Positions 17,949 through 27,900 of a stretch of DNA of 36,038 bases are shown one piece after another. The DNA comes from Candidatus Poseidonia sp. (lineage in GTDB: Archaea > Thermoplasmatota > Poseidoniia > Poseidoniales > Poseidoniaceae). Position 1 is the first letter of the stretch. Each line of letters starts with the position of its first letter. A program made the translations under genes and the position numbers. A model generated the notes under the pieces. It was not told the origin of the DNA, ran no database searches, and saw only the letters and a program-made list of their open reading frames with translations. The stretch covers positions 1 through 36,038 of the forward strand of contig JASLVM010000014.1 of NCBI GenBank assembly GCA_030741355.1, written 5' to 3'.

Positions 17949-19487
17949 GTGAGCAACGCATCACTTGAGGCCCTGTCGTGGCACGCCCGCTTCTTGGGCG
18001 AGACGCCCGGAGATGAGGCCGTAGGCGGTCGACCACGTCAAGTTCCGGGCAAGTGTTGGTCGAAAGTTGCGCCCACGCCTGCCCCTGAACCCCGACTCTC
18101 CCTCTGGTCGACCGAAATGGCCGAGGTATTGGGACTGGAACGAACCGACGAAGCCGGCGTCGTCCTCGGCGGCGGTGCTCCTGTCGTCGGCATGCAACCC
18201 TACGCTCAGCGCTACGGCGGTCACCAATTCGGAAACTGGGCCGGACAGTTGGGCGATGGACGAGCCATCACCTTGGGCGAGGTCGAAACCGAAAACGGCT
18301 TCCTCGAATTGCAACTCAAAGGCGCCGGCCTCACGCCCTATTCGCGCACCGCCGACGGCAAAGCCGTGTTGCGTTCCTCCATCCGTGAATTCCTCTGCAG
18401 TGAAGCGATGCATCACCTCGGCGTGCCCACCACCCGCGCCCTGTCGCTGGTGACCACCGGCGAAGCGGTCGTGCGGGACGTGCTCTACAACGGCAATCCT
18501 GCTCCTGAACCGGGAGCGGTCGTGTGCCGTGTAGCGCCCAGTTTCATCCGCTTCGGCAGCTTCCAAATCCACGTTTCTGACGGCCATCATCAAACGCTGC
18601 GCACCCTTGTTGACCACACCGTGCGCCATCATTTCCCCCATCATGATTCGAGCACGGACGAAGGGCTCATCGCCTGGTTGACCGAAGTCGCTGAACGAAC
18701 CGCCGTCATGATCGCTCACTGGATGCGAGTCGGCTTTGTACACGGCGTCATGAACACCGACAACATGTCCATCCACGGGCTGACCATTGACTACGGCCCC
18801 TACGGCTGGTTGGAGCCTTACGATGTGGACTGGACGCCCAACACGACCGACGCCGGTCGCCGGCGCTATCGCTACGGTCAGCAACAGCACATCGGGGCGT
18901 GGAACGTGGCTCGTCTGCTCGAGGCCATGGCACCGCTGATGGAGGATGTGAGCCGTCTCCAACCTGTCTTGGACCATTACATGGAATTCGCCATGAACGA
19001 GCAGAGCGAAACATGGGCCAAGAAGTTGGGCCTCGGCACGTTGCAGGAATCTGACGAACCGCTCGTGAACGACTTGTTGGCCCTGCTCGGAGCAACCGAG
19101 GTTGACATGACCCTCTTCTTCCGTCACCTCTGCACCATCACCGAACCGAACATCAACCACCTCAGCGAGGCGTTCTACGAAGGCAGCGAACCGGACAGCA
19201 GTTCGTGGAACCGGTGGTTAGGACGCTGGTGGGAACGGGTGAACGGTGAACCCGACCGTGACACGATGCGGACGTCGAATCCAAAGTACGTGTTGCGCAA
19301 TTGGATGGCACAATTGGCCATCGACGCCGCCGAAGAGAAGGGCGATTTTTCCGTCGCCGAAGAACTCCACGAACTTCTGAAGCGCCCCTACGACGAACAG
19401 CCGGAACACGAAGCGAAGTGGTTCCAAAAGCGTCCGGAGTGGGCTCGACACCGCGTGGGTTGCTCGATGCTTTCATGCTCGAGTTAA
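17949..19487 (+). CDS. selO: SelO/YdiU family pseudokinase (protein adenylyltransferase)
   Basis: YAQRYGGHQFGNWAGQLGDGRAITLGE, LKGAGLTPYSRTADGKAVLRSSIREFLCSEAM, VHGVMNTDNMSIHGLTIDYGPYGW, C-terminal CSMLSCSS. Start uncertain: GTG 17949 or TTG 17919. Confidence 0.93.
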   Translation: MSNASLEALSWHARFLGETPGDEAVGGRPRQVPGKCWSKVAPTPAPEPRLSLWSTEMAEVLGLERTDEAGVVLGGGAPVVGMQPYAQRYGGHQFGNWAGQLGDGRAITLGEVETENGFLELQLKGAGLTPYSRTADGKAVLRSSIREFLCSEAMHHLGVPTTRALSLVTTGEAVVRDVLYNGNPAPEPGAVVCRVAPSFIRFGSFQIHVSDGHHQTLRTLVDHTVRHHFPHHDSSTDEGLIAWLTEVAERTAVMIAHWMRVGFVHGVMNTDNMSIHGLTIDYGPYGWLEPYDVDWTPNTTDAGRRRYRYGQQQHIGAWNVARLLEAMAPLMEDVSRLQPVLDHYMEFAMNEQSETWAKKLGLGTLQESDEPLVNDLLALLGATEVDMTLFFRHLCTITEPNINHLSEAFYEGSEPDSSSWNRWLGRWWERVNGEPDRDTMRTSNPKYVLRNWMAQLAIDAAEEKGDFSVAEELHELLKRPYDEQPEHEAKWFQKRPEWARHRVGCSMLSCSS

Positions 19488-19726
19488 TCCAAGGTTTGGG
19501 GGTCGTATCGTAAGCCCAAACCCAAAGCAAAGCCCACGGTGTTCACGACCAGGTCAGAGATTTTGTTATCCCACGTCTCCTCTACAAACTCAAAGGGCAA
19601 GTAGAGCTCAAGGATTTCCCACCCGATGGAGAGGGCGAAGAAGATCCACCAGTTTCGCAAGAGATAACGGCCCACGACGGTCCACTGGACAAAATGCCCC
19701 AGCGACCAAAGATTCAGCAGCACCAT
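19484..19726 (-). CDS. Small membrane protein (VanZ-like topology)
   Basis: 80 aa; GRYLLRNWWIFFALSIGWEILELYLPFEFVEETWDNKISDLVVNTVGFALG; convergent with selO. Confidence 0.7.
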   Translation of the reverse strand: MVLLNLWSLGHFVQWTVVGRYLLRNWWIFFALSIGWEILELYLPFEFVEETWDNKISDLVVNTVGFALGLGLRYDPQTLD

Positions 19727-19824
19727 GCCTTGACCTCAAGCACAGAGAGGGTGAATCGGGGTATAATCTCAACGAAGAACGGTGAAAGGAAAGTCGTAAA
19801 TCCAAGACTCACCTGAAGAGACCA

Positions 19825-20412
19825 ATGAGCAGGCAACACACCTTGCTGGGGAAGGTGTTCCACTGGGGTTTTGTGTTGCTCTATGCCTACGGTATTTTCA
19901 AGCAAATCAACGACCTTTCTGAATTAGAAGACGCAGCGTTGTTGAGGTTTGAGATTCTTTTTGCCAGCGTTTTTCTGCTGTTGGTCGTGATTCGCTATGG
20001 CTACATGCGTCGATTTGAAACGTTCCAAGGGTCGGTTGTGCCCGTGCATCGCTATCACAAGCGCTTTGCTCGTTTGATGCACGTGGCGATGTATCTCTGC
20101 CTCGTTCTTCTTCCGCTCACCGGACTCGCCATCGCCGGACTTTACACCCAAGGCATTGGCGAAGAGGAACTGGCCATGGATGTCGCCATTGGTCTGCACG
20201 GCTTCTCAGCGGACCTGAGCTATGCCCTCATCGCCATTCACGTGGTCGCAGCGCTCTATTCCCGAATCAAAGGTGAAGGCGTGTGGACATCCATGGTACC
20301 GCTGTTCACCGAAAAAGGTCCGAGCACCAACACCTACGTCGAAAAGGCGGTTGCTCTGGAACACAAAGCCTTGCAAAAGGTCGAATCGTTCGTCGCCTCA
20401 AGAAAGGAATGA
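19825..20412 (+). CDS. Cytochrome b561-like membrane protein
   Basis: 195 aa; HWGFVLLYAYGIFKQI, VHRYHKRFARLMHVAMYLCLVLLPLTG, GLHGFSADLSYALIAIHVVAALY: spaced His residues in four TM helices. Confidence 0.82.
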   Translation: MSRQHTLLGKVFHWGFVLLYAYGIFKQINDLSELEDAALLRFEILFASVFLLLVVIRYGYMRRFETFQGSVVPVHRYHKRFARLMHVAMYLCLVLLPLTGLAIAGLYTQGIGEEELAMDVAIGLHGFSADLSYALIAIHVVAALYSRIKGEGVWTSMVPLFTEKGPSTNTYVEKAVALEHKALQKVESFVASRKE

Positions 20413-20419
20413 ACGGGCT

Positions 20420-21664
20420 TCAAAGAGCGGCTTTGAAGGCCTTGATGACCGCTTCATCGAGCATCTCCCAAGGGAAGGTCGGGCCGTTGGGCTGGCGTCC
20501 AAAGTGGCCACCGGCAGCGGTGATTCCGTAGATGGGGGCAGCAAGGCCAAGGTCGCGGATGATATGACCGGGCTTGAAGGAGAAATGAGCATCGACGAGG
20601 TCAGCAATGGCTTCGTCGGCAAGCTTGCCAGTACCGAAGGTGTCCACACGAATGCTGACAGGGTCGGCCACGCCGATGGCGTAGGCGAGTTGAATTTCAC
20701 ACTCGGTTGACAAACCTGCTGCGACCACGTGCTTGGCGGCCCAGCGAGATGCGTAAGCAGCGGAACGGTCGACCTTGGTCGGGTCCTTGCCAGAGAAGGC
20801 ACCGCCGCCGTGTCGTCCACGACCGCCGTAGGTGTCGACGATGATTTTGCGTCCGGTCAAACCAGCGTCGGCGTAGGGGCCACCTGGGTCGGCAAAGCGC
20901 CCGGTGGAATTGACGTGAATGGTGGTCTTGTCGGTCATCAACGCCGCTGGAACAACGGGGCGAATAACGTGTTCAATGATCTGCTCTCGAACGAAGGCCT
21001 GCTCGGCTTCTTCGGAGCCGTGGTCAGCGATCATGTCCTTGTGTTGAACGGCGATGACGACGTTGTCGGCGTACATGGGTTGGCCGTCGGCGCCGTGCAT
21101 GAGGGTGACTTGAGATTTGGCGTCGGGTCGAGCCCATGGGAGCGTACCGTCCAGACCGAGTTTGCTCACTTGGCGGGTCAGGGCTTGCGAAAGGGCGATG
21201 GCCAAGGGCATCCAGCGACCTTGATGCTCAGGGTAAGCTTCGGTCTCGTCGCAGGCATAGCCGAACATGAGGCCTTGGTCACCCGCACCCTGGTCGTCGA
21301 CGGATTGCACCACGCCGCGGTTGATGTGAGCGGACTGGCTGGTGATGAGTTCGGTGACTTCGCACAATTCCTCGGAGGTGGCGTCCATACCGATGCCGTG
21401 CGAGGTGTAGCCGATGTCGGCGGCGGTCTTTCGTGCGATGGCAATGTAATCGGGAGTGCCAACACCCGCAGCGAGTTTGACCTCACCGGCCAGAACGATG
21501 TGGGAGCGGTCTTCACGGCCTTTCACGAGGGTCTCAACGGCGACCTTGGCCTTGGGGTCAAGGGCGAGGCACGCATCAACGATGGCGTCAGAAATCGCAT
21601 CGCACAATTTGTCAGGATGGCCTGCAGCCACCGATTCAGAGGTGAACAACCACGCTTGGGTCAT
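20420..21664 (-). CDS. metK: S-adenosylmethionine synthetase, bacterial/eukaryotic MetK type
   Basis: MTQAWLFTSESVAAGHPDKLCD, DDQGAGDQGLMFGYA, DTYGGRGRHGGGAFSGKDPTKVDRSAAY. Track ORF over-extends upstream; ATG at 21664 preferred. Confidence 0.96.
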   Translation of the reverse strand: MTQAWLFTSESVAAGHPDKLCDAISDAIVDACLALDPKAKVAVETLVKGREDRSHIVLAGEVKLAAGVGTPDYIAIARKTAADIGYTSHGIGMDATSEELCEVTELITSQSAHINRGVVQSVDDQGAGDQGLMFGYACDETEAYPEHQGRWMPLAIALSQALTRQVSKLGLDGTLPWARPDAKSQVTLMHGADGQPMYADNVVIAVQHKDMIADHGSEEAEQAFVREQIIEHVIRPVVPAALMTDKTTIHVNSTGRFADPGGPYADAGLTGRKIIVDTYGGRGRHGGGAFSGKDPTKVDRSAAYASRWAAKHVVAAGLSTECEIQLAYAIGVADPVSIRVDTFGTGKLADEAIADLVDAHFSFKPGHIIRDLGLAAPIYGITAAGGHFGRQPNGPTFPWEMLDEAVIKAFKAAL

Positions 21665-21789
21665 GGCCGCCCCTCTTCGCCCCTGTATATCAAGAATTGC
21701 CGTATAAAAATCACCATCAATTTGACGACCCAATTCTGGTCTATGGCCGTGGTGTGAATAGGTTGAAGTGATGTGATGAAAGGCCAAGG

Positions 21790-22692
21790 ATGAGGGACAT
21801 GGGACTGAAGGACTCGTTTCCCTACCGTGCCGTGCGCTACGCGGTACGGCTTCCTGGCCGTTTGTACTCAACGTACATCACGGAACCAATCGTCAAGCGT
21901 TGGATCAAAAAATCCGAGTTGATGGTTTACGTTCACGACCCTAAGCGGGGGCTGCTTCGTCCAGTTTTGGAAGGACAGCGGCTCAAGTGGACACTCAACG
22001 AAAACCTGTCCGTCGACGCCACGCATTGGCTGGATGTGGTGGAACCGTTACTGACCAAAGACGACGTCGTTTTTGATGTCGGCACAAACATCGGGACCAT
22101 CTCCAACTGGTTCGCAAACCGAACTCAGCACGTGCATGGCTTCGAGCCTCATCCCGACAACCTTCGAATGACAAACGACCAAATCGTGCTCCGAAAAACC
22201 ACGAACATCACGCTGTCACAACTCGCCTTGGGGAGTGAACCAGGCACCCTTCAACTTCATGTGAAAAGTTTCCACGGCCACCATTCTCTCGGTGATACCT
22301 CAGTCAGTCCCACGGTGGAGAAAATTGACGTGGAAGTGGAAACGGTGGACCGGTATTGCGCCTCCAACGGCATTGAGCGCATTGATTTCCTCAAAATTGA
22401 TGTTGAAGGGTTTGAGGAAGATGTCCTCAGGGGGGCCACGACCATGTTGAGGAACAAGAACGTCGGTCTTGTGCTGTTTGAAGTGCGACGAACCATCCTG
22501 GAATCCATCGGAAAGAACGGCGAGGACATCTTCGTATTGTTGTTGGAACATGGCTACAACATCTTCACGCTGGACGGGCGAGAACTAACGGCCGAGGAAC
22601 TTGAACACGCTGCTGACGCCGATTATTTGGCGGCGGTCAATCCAGAGGCGTACATCCCGCATTTGGGTGCATCAACTGCACCGGTCATCTGA
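21790..22692 (+). CDS. FkbM family methyltransferase
   Basis: 300 aa; VVFDVGTNIGTISNWFANRTQHVHGFEPHPDNLRM...IDFLKIDVEGFEEDVLRGA. Confidence 0.9.
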   Translation: MRDMGLKDSFPYRAVRYAVRLPGRLYSTYITEPIVKRWIKKSELMVYVHDPKRGLLRPVLEGQRLKWTLNENLSVDATHWLDVVEPLLTKDDVVFDVGTNIGTISNWFANRTQHVHGFEPHPDNLRMTNDQIVLRKTTNITLSQLALGSEPGTLQLHVKSFHGHHSLGDTSVSPTVEKIDVEVETVDRYCASNGIERIDFLKIDVEGFEEDVLRGATTMLRNKNVGLVLFEVRRTILESIGKNGEDIFVLLLEHGYNIFTLDGRELTAEELEHAADADYLAAVNPEAYIPHLGASTAPVI

Positions 22693-22751
22693 GATGCGCT
22701 GAGACGAGCGAATGGGTCCTCGTGAGCAGGTCATCGCCCAATGATGGAGGC

Positions 22752-24026
22752 TCAAGTTCCGACGGTGTAATCGTCCAAGTACGCCAGTTGGGCGTCGGTG
22801 AGCTTGTCAATGGCGAAGCCAAGGGTGCCGAGTTTGGTGGTGGCCAGGTCCTGGTCTTGTTCCGTGGTGATGTCGTAGACCTGCTTGCCCATGGAGCCGC
22901 CTTCCTTGGCCAAGCGAACCAGGGAAAGGAACTGGTTGGCAAAGGACATGTCCATGACTTCCGAGGGATGGCCTTCAGCCGCAGCGAGGTTGACCAAACG
23001 GCCTCGAGCAAGCAAGAAGATACGGCGGCCGTCGGGCATGAGGAATTCCTCGTTGTCCTGACGGATGGTACGCACCGACTTGGCTTGAGCTTCAAGGTCT
23101 GTGATCTTGATTTCGCAATCGTAGTGGCCGGTGTTGCAGACGATGGCCCCGTCTTTCATGGATGCAAAGTGGCGTCCAACGATGACATCTTCCATACCGG
23201 TAGCGGTGCAGAAAATATCGCCGAGTTTGGCCGCTTCGTCCATCGGCATGACACGGTAGCCTTCCATGACAGCACGAAGGGCTGGGAGCGGGTCAACTTC
23301 GGTGATGATGACGTTGGCGCCCATACCGCGGGCACGCATGGCCACGCCGCTTCCGCAGTGGCCGAAGCCTGCGACGACGAAGGTTTTGCCAGCGAGCAGG
23401 ACGCTGGTGGCTCGCAGAATACCGTCAAGGGTGGATTGGCCCGTCCCGTAGACGTTGTCAAAGTCCCACTTGGTCACGGCGTCGTTGACGGCAATGACGG
23501 GGTAGCGCAGGTCGCCAGCGGCGGCCATGGCTCGCAGTCGGTGGACGCCGGTGGTCGTTTCTTCGGTGCCACCAATGACGCCTTCAGCGTATTCGGACTT
23601 GTCGCCGTGGACACGAACGATGAGGTCGGCGCCGTCGTCGAGAGTGAGCGTGGGCTTGAACTCGAGCGTTTTGTCAATGCACCAATAGAAGTCCTCAGTG
23701 GACTGACCGTGCCAAGCGTGAACAGAATAGCCCTCGCTTGCCAGCCAAGCAGCGACTTCGTCTTGGGTTGACAACGGGTTGCAGCCCGACCAGGAGATTT
23801 CAGCACCAGCGGCTCGGATGGCTTCGATGAGCACTGCGGTTTCCTTGGTCACGTGAAGACAACCGGCCACGCGCATCCCTGCAAGCGGCTTGGTTTTCTC
23901 GGCCTCTTGCTTGAGTTTGGCCAGCACCGGCATGCGAGCACGAGCCCAATCAACGAGCAAAGATCCGTTTTCTGCAAGTCCCATGTCGCGAACGGTGTAA
24001 TTGTCACCTTTGTCCAAGTCGTCCAT
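22752..24026 (-). CDS. ahcY: Adenosylhomocysteinase
   Basis: MAGCLHVTKETAVLIE-type motif (AGMRVAGCLHVTKETAVLIEAI), NDAVTKWDFDNVYGTGQSTLDGILRATSVLLAGKTFVVAGFGHCGSGVAMRARGMGA, C-terminal YLDDYTVGT. ATG 24026 preferred over the track start 24128. Confidence 0.95.
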   Translation of the reverse strand: MDDLDKGDNYTVRDMGLAENGSLLVDWARARMPVLAKLKQEAEKTKPLAGMRVAGCLHVTKETAVLIEAIRAAGAEISWSGCNPLSTQDEVAAWLASEGYSVHAWHGQSTEDFYWCIDKTLEFKPTLTLDDGADLIVRVHGDKSEYAEGVIGGTEETTTGVHRLRAMAAAGDLRYPVIAVNDAVTKWDFDNVYGTGQSTLDGILRATSVLLAGKTFVVAGFGHCGSGVAMRARGMGANVIITEVDPLPALRAVMEGYRVMPMDEAAKLGDIFCTATGMEDVIVGRHFASMKDGAIVCNTGHYDCEIKITDLEAQAKSVRTIRQDNEEFLMPDGRRIFLLARGRLVNLAAAEGHPSEVMDMSFANQFLSLVRLAKEGGSMGKQVYDITTEQDQDLATTKLGTLGFAIDKLTDAQLAYLDDYTVGT

Positions 24027-24124
24027 GGTGCGCCGACTTGTCCGCCCCTCTTGAAGTCTATCGCCAACCCACAACCAAGATTCAACGTGGTTCCACAAAG
24101 GCGCAAGCGCAGATTTCCGTGGAC

Positions 24125-24877
24125 TCAACGGTAGGCGTGGAAGGACATGCGTCCCTGATTGATGGTCTGACGGAAGGGACCTCGACGCTCAAGCACGCCC
24201 TTGATGGCCGAAAGGAAGCGGACAGGCCAAGCGTAGCGCAGCCAAGGTCGCTTTGGGTAAACCACTTCGACACGAGAGAAACCGAGGTCCTTCAGCATGC
24301 CACGCATGGCGGCGACGTTGGGGGCCCAGTAATTGGTATCGTCGTTGTTCAATGAATCTCCGGGGAAATAGACCATCGACGGCTTCCAGCGGTGAAGGTC
24401 GTCCACGTGGGTCTCGATGATGAGCAATTCATCGCACACATCGGCAGCAACTCGAAGCCCGCCCATGGGGTCTTGGAGATGATAGAGGACGCCGAGGAAA
24501 AGGACGACGTCGAACTTGCCCACGTTTTCTGGCGTGATGGCCATGGCGTCAATTTCCATCGATTCAACCTTCGAGTTGAGCACCTCATGAGCGAGGTTGA
24601 AACCGTCTTTCGTGCCCCAACCCGGGCCGCTCCAAGAGAAGTGGTCGGTGGCCAGCACCCGCTTGGCGCCGTTTTTCTCTGCCTGGAAGGAAAAGAATCC
24701 ATCCCATGCACCGATGTCCAACACCGTCTTTCCGGTGAGGTCCTCGGGGAGGCAGACCTGCCCCAATTTGTCCATGGAGTTGTCCTGGCCCGGCGTCACA
24801 AGACCGTCCCGAAGGGGAATGGAATGGAACCAATTGACGTCGTTCACTCGACCCAGAAGTTCATCGTTGTCGCCCAT
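24125..24877 (-). CDS. Class I SAM-dependent methyltransferase, CmoB/DUF1698-like
   Basis: 250 aa; WFHSIPLRDGLVTPGQD, GKTVLDIGAWDGFFSFQAEKNGAKRVLATD, FDVVLFLGVLYHLQDPMGGL. Confidence 0.88.
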   Translation of the reverse strand: MGDNDELLGRVNDVNWFHSIPLRDGLVTPGQDNSMDKLGQVCLPEDLTGKTVLDIGAWDGFFSFQAEKNGAKRVLATDHFSWSGPGWGTKDGFNLAHEVLNSKVESMEIDAMAITPENVGKFDVVLFLGVLYHLQDPMGGLRVAADVCDELLIIETHVDDLHRWKPSMVYFPGDSLNNDDTNYWAPNVAAMRGMLKDLGFSRVEVVYPKRPWLRYAWPVRFLSAIKGVLERRGPFRQTINQGRMSFHAYR

Positions 24878-24898
24878 GCGGTCTCCTCAACCTCTCTG

Positions 24899-24907
24899 CA
24901 TATATCG
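24899..24907 (-). promoter_or_regulatory. Putative TATA box (minus strand CGATATATG)
   Basis: About 22-30 nt upstream of ATG 24877 on the minus strand. Confidence 0.45.
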
Positions 24908-24939
24908 CTTCTCATCGAAGGCTCAGTCAAGCAAGAGGC

Positions 24940-27900
24940 TCACTTCTTGTCCTTGTGCAACTGCTTGGCCTGCTTGGCCCACTCGTCGCGCTTGACACGT
25001 CCGGGGAAGAACTCGATGGCGATGTTGACCTCTTCTTCGATCTTCGCGGTCATCTTGCTGATCTGCTCAAAGGTGAAAATACCCAGAGCGTTGAGCTTCT
25101 CTTCGATGAACGGTCCGATACCCTTGATGGTTTGAAGGTCGTCTTTGTCCGAAACAGAAGCCACACCGATCGTTGCAAAGTCAATCTTCTCGGCCTTAGC
25201 GGCAACCCGCTCGAGTTCCTCAGCCTGCTTGAGCGCCTTTTCATCCAACTTGACGTTCTCACCGAGCAAAATCTTGGCTTGGTTCGCCCACTGGTCGCGC
25301 TTGACACGACCGGGGAAGAACTCGATGGCTTCGTTGACTTGCTCCTCAAGTTTGGCGTTCATGTTGGCGATTTGCCGGTAGGTGGTGATGCCCAAGGCGT
25401 TCAACTTCTCTTCGATGAACGGTCCGATGCCCTTGATGACTTGGAGGTCGTCCTTGGTGGTCACAACAGCGGCTTTGCCGAAGACTCGGGTGATTCCAGA
25501 AACACCGGTCAGGGCATTTCCTTCTTTACCGGTCCAGGAAATCACCGTACTACCGCCATCATCCACCAGTGCGGCGGAACCAGCGTCAGCAAATTCAGAT
25601 GCGTCAGCCACTTCGAGGCTTGTAGCACCCTTCTTGACTTCGCTCTTCAGTTCGGTGGATGTGGCCTTCCCAAGCACCTTGAAGTCGATGGTCTCAGCAC
25701 GAGATTTCACACGCTCAAGTTCTGCTTCTTTCTTGGCTTCCTTGGTGACTGGCTTGGCTTTCTTGGCTTCCTCTGCCTTCTTCTTAGCGGCGGCTTCTTC
25801 CTCTGCCTTCTTCTTAGCAGCGGCTTCTTCCTCTGCCTTCTTCTTGGCAGCGGCTTCTTCCTCTGCCTTCTTCTTGGCAGCGGCTTCTTCCTCTGCCTTC
25901 TTCTTAGCGGCGGCTTCTTCCTTGGCCTTCTTGTCAGCCTCGTCCTTGGCCTTCTTCTCAGCGTCCTTGGCAGCCTTCTCTTCGTCAGCCTTCTTCTTAG
26001 CAGCGGTTGCAGCGGCGGCGGCAGCGGCAGCGGCAGCGGCTTCTTCCTTGGCCTTCTTGTCAGCCTCAGCCTTCGCCTTCTTCTCCGCTTCCTTAGCAGC
26101 CTTTTCTTCGGCAGCCTTGGCTTCCTTAGCAGCCTTTTCTTCGGCAGCCTTGGCTTCCTTAGCAGCCTTTTCTTCGGCAGCCTTGGCTTCCGCTTCGGCT
26201 TGTTCGTCGCCTTCGTTTGACAGGTTCACGATTCCATCATCTTCCAGGTCTTCAACGATGGACTCCACCGAACGACCGGTGGCCTCTGCAATGATCTGGG
26301 CCTTGGCCATGTCGTCATCCTCAGCAGCGGCCTCCTTGGCTTCCGCAGCCGCTTTTTCTTCGGCTTCCTTCTGCTTGCGGATTTGATTCATCTTTTTCTT
26401 GTCCTGCTTGACCTCAACCGACCAAGAGAAGTAGACAGAGGCTTTGCCCAATTTGATCAAGCCCTCGTATTCTGCCCCTGCATAGGTTGGGTCTTCAGCG
26501 TCGTCAAAGACGAAACGAACTCGGAGTTTTCCTTCTTCGTCGGCTTCAAGCAGGAAGCCAGGTTCCTTCGATTGGCCACCGATTTCAACCATGCTGAATC
26601 GCTTGGCGTTGCTTTCCTCATCCAAATCGAGGAGATTGACGCCGATCTCTGGTGTCATGTCGGTGATGCTGATGGCTTCCTTGGTCTTCACCGAACTTCC
26701 GGGCGCCAAGGCCTTTACTGGCTTGAGAACAAACGGCTCTTCCTTCGTTCCTGCACCTGAAACAAACTTCGGTTGAGAAGTGGTGTGTTCCGGTTCTGGA
26801 CCCACGAGGAGCACCTTGTCTCGGTTTCGCAGGAAGAGGAACAACAGCAGGAGGAGCAACAGCAAGAGGAGCCAGCAGCACCATGCTCCAAAGCCACCAT
26901 CGTCCTCGTCGTCTTTGCTATCGAGTGAATCTTCAATGCAAGCTCCGCTTTCATCAACCTTGGCGATGTCTGAATTATCACTCGGGTTGCTTCCGCACTC
27001 GATTTCCTTCTCGTCAAGAACACCGTCATTGTCGTCGTCAAGGTCCACTTCGAGGCCGGTCACCGAGTCGTTGTCGGGCAAGCCGTCACCGTCGGTGTCG
27101 GCAAGAACAGCCATGGAAAAGGTGAACTGGGTGCCCGTCTGACTGTTGTTGGCATACACCGTGTATTCGGTCATTGGAGAGACCTCAGTTGGCGTACCCG
27201 TGATAACACCGGTTTCGCCGGAACGTGCCATGGTGCCGCTGAATTCGAGTCCAGCAGGCAGGGCCGGGTAGATTGACCATGTTCCTGGTTCCATGCCACT
27301 CAAGTTGGGGTTGATGGTGAAGCCCGATTGGCCGAACACGGCCTCAAAGATTTCACCCTCGGTTCCATTCTTGGAGTAGCCAAGCACCTTTTCGTCCAGC
27401 GCATCACAAATGCCGTCAACGTCGCCGTCAAGCGGTCGGCTTACACCGTTCTTCGGGTTGGTTCCACATGCGACTTCTTCGGCATCCGTCCACTGGTCGC
27501 CGTCATCATCGGAGTCCGCTACCAAATCGGTATCCACGCCTTCTGCGAGTTCATCGGGCAGGCCGTCGCCATCGGTGTCGACCGATGCTGCAGCGTCGTG
27601 CGGGAAGGCGTCTGGGCCAGCGGAACACACACCGCCAACAGCGTTTGGACCGTCGCAGACACCGTCGCCATCGGAATCGGCGTTGGTGGCGTTGGTTCCT
27701 GGGTTTTCAGCAGAGGTGTAGTTGCCGCTGTTGTCTTCAGCGGTGTTGAGCAATCCATCACCGTCAATGTCCTCATCCAACGCATCACAGATGGAATCGC
27801 CGTCAAGGTCTTGCGGCGTCGAGTCAGCAGATTGCGGGTCGGAGAGACACGCGGCCTCGTCAGCGTCGGACGCTCCATCGCCGTCATCGTCTGCATCTTC

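Noticed and set aside
17961-19160. 399-aa minus-strand ORF
   Set aside because: Antisense to SelO, which has strong family motifs.
20729-21757. 342-aa plus-strand ORF
   Set aside because: Antisense to metK.
22722-23771. 349-aa plus-strand ORF
   Set aside because: Antisense to ahcY.
25787-26190. Minisatellite-type noncoding repeat
   Set aside because: 30- and 33-nt units are in frame and encode a charged helix within the giant gene.
24955-26220. 421-aa plus-strand Leu/Phe-rich ORF resembling a membrane protein
   Set aside because: Antisense of the Ala/Lys/Glu-rich helix and HhH region; the Leu/Ser/Phe runs are complements of AAG/GAG/GCC codons.
25382-26386. 334-aa plus-strand Ala/Ser/Phe-rich ORF
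   Set aside because: Second antisense frame of the same low-complexity region.
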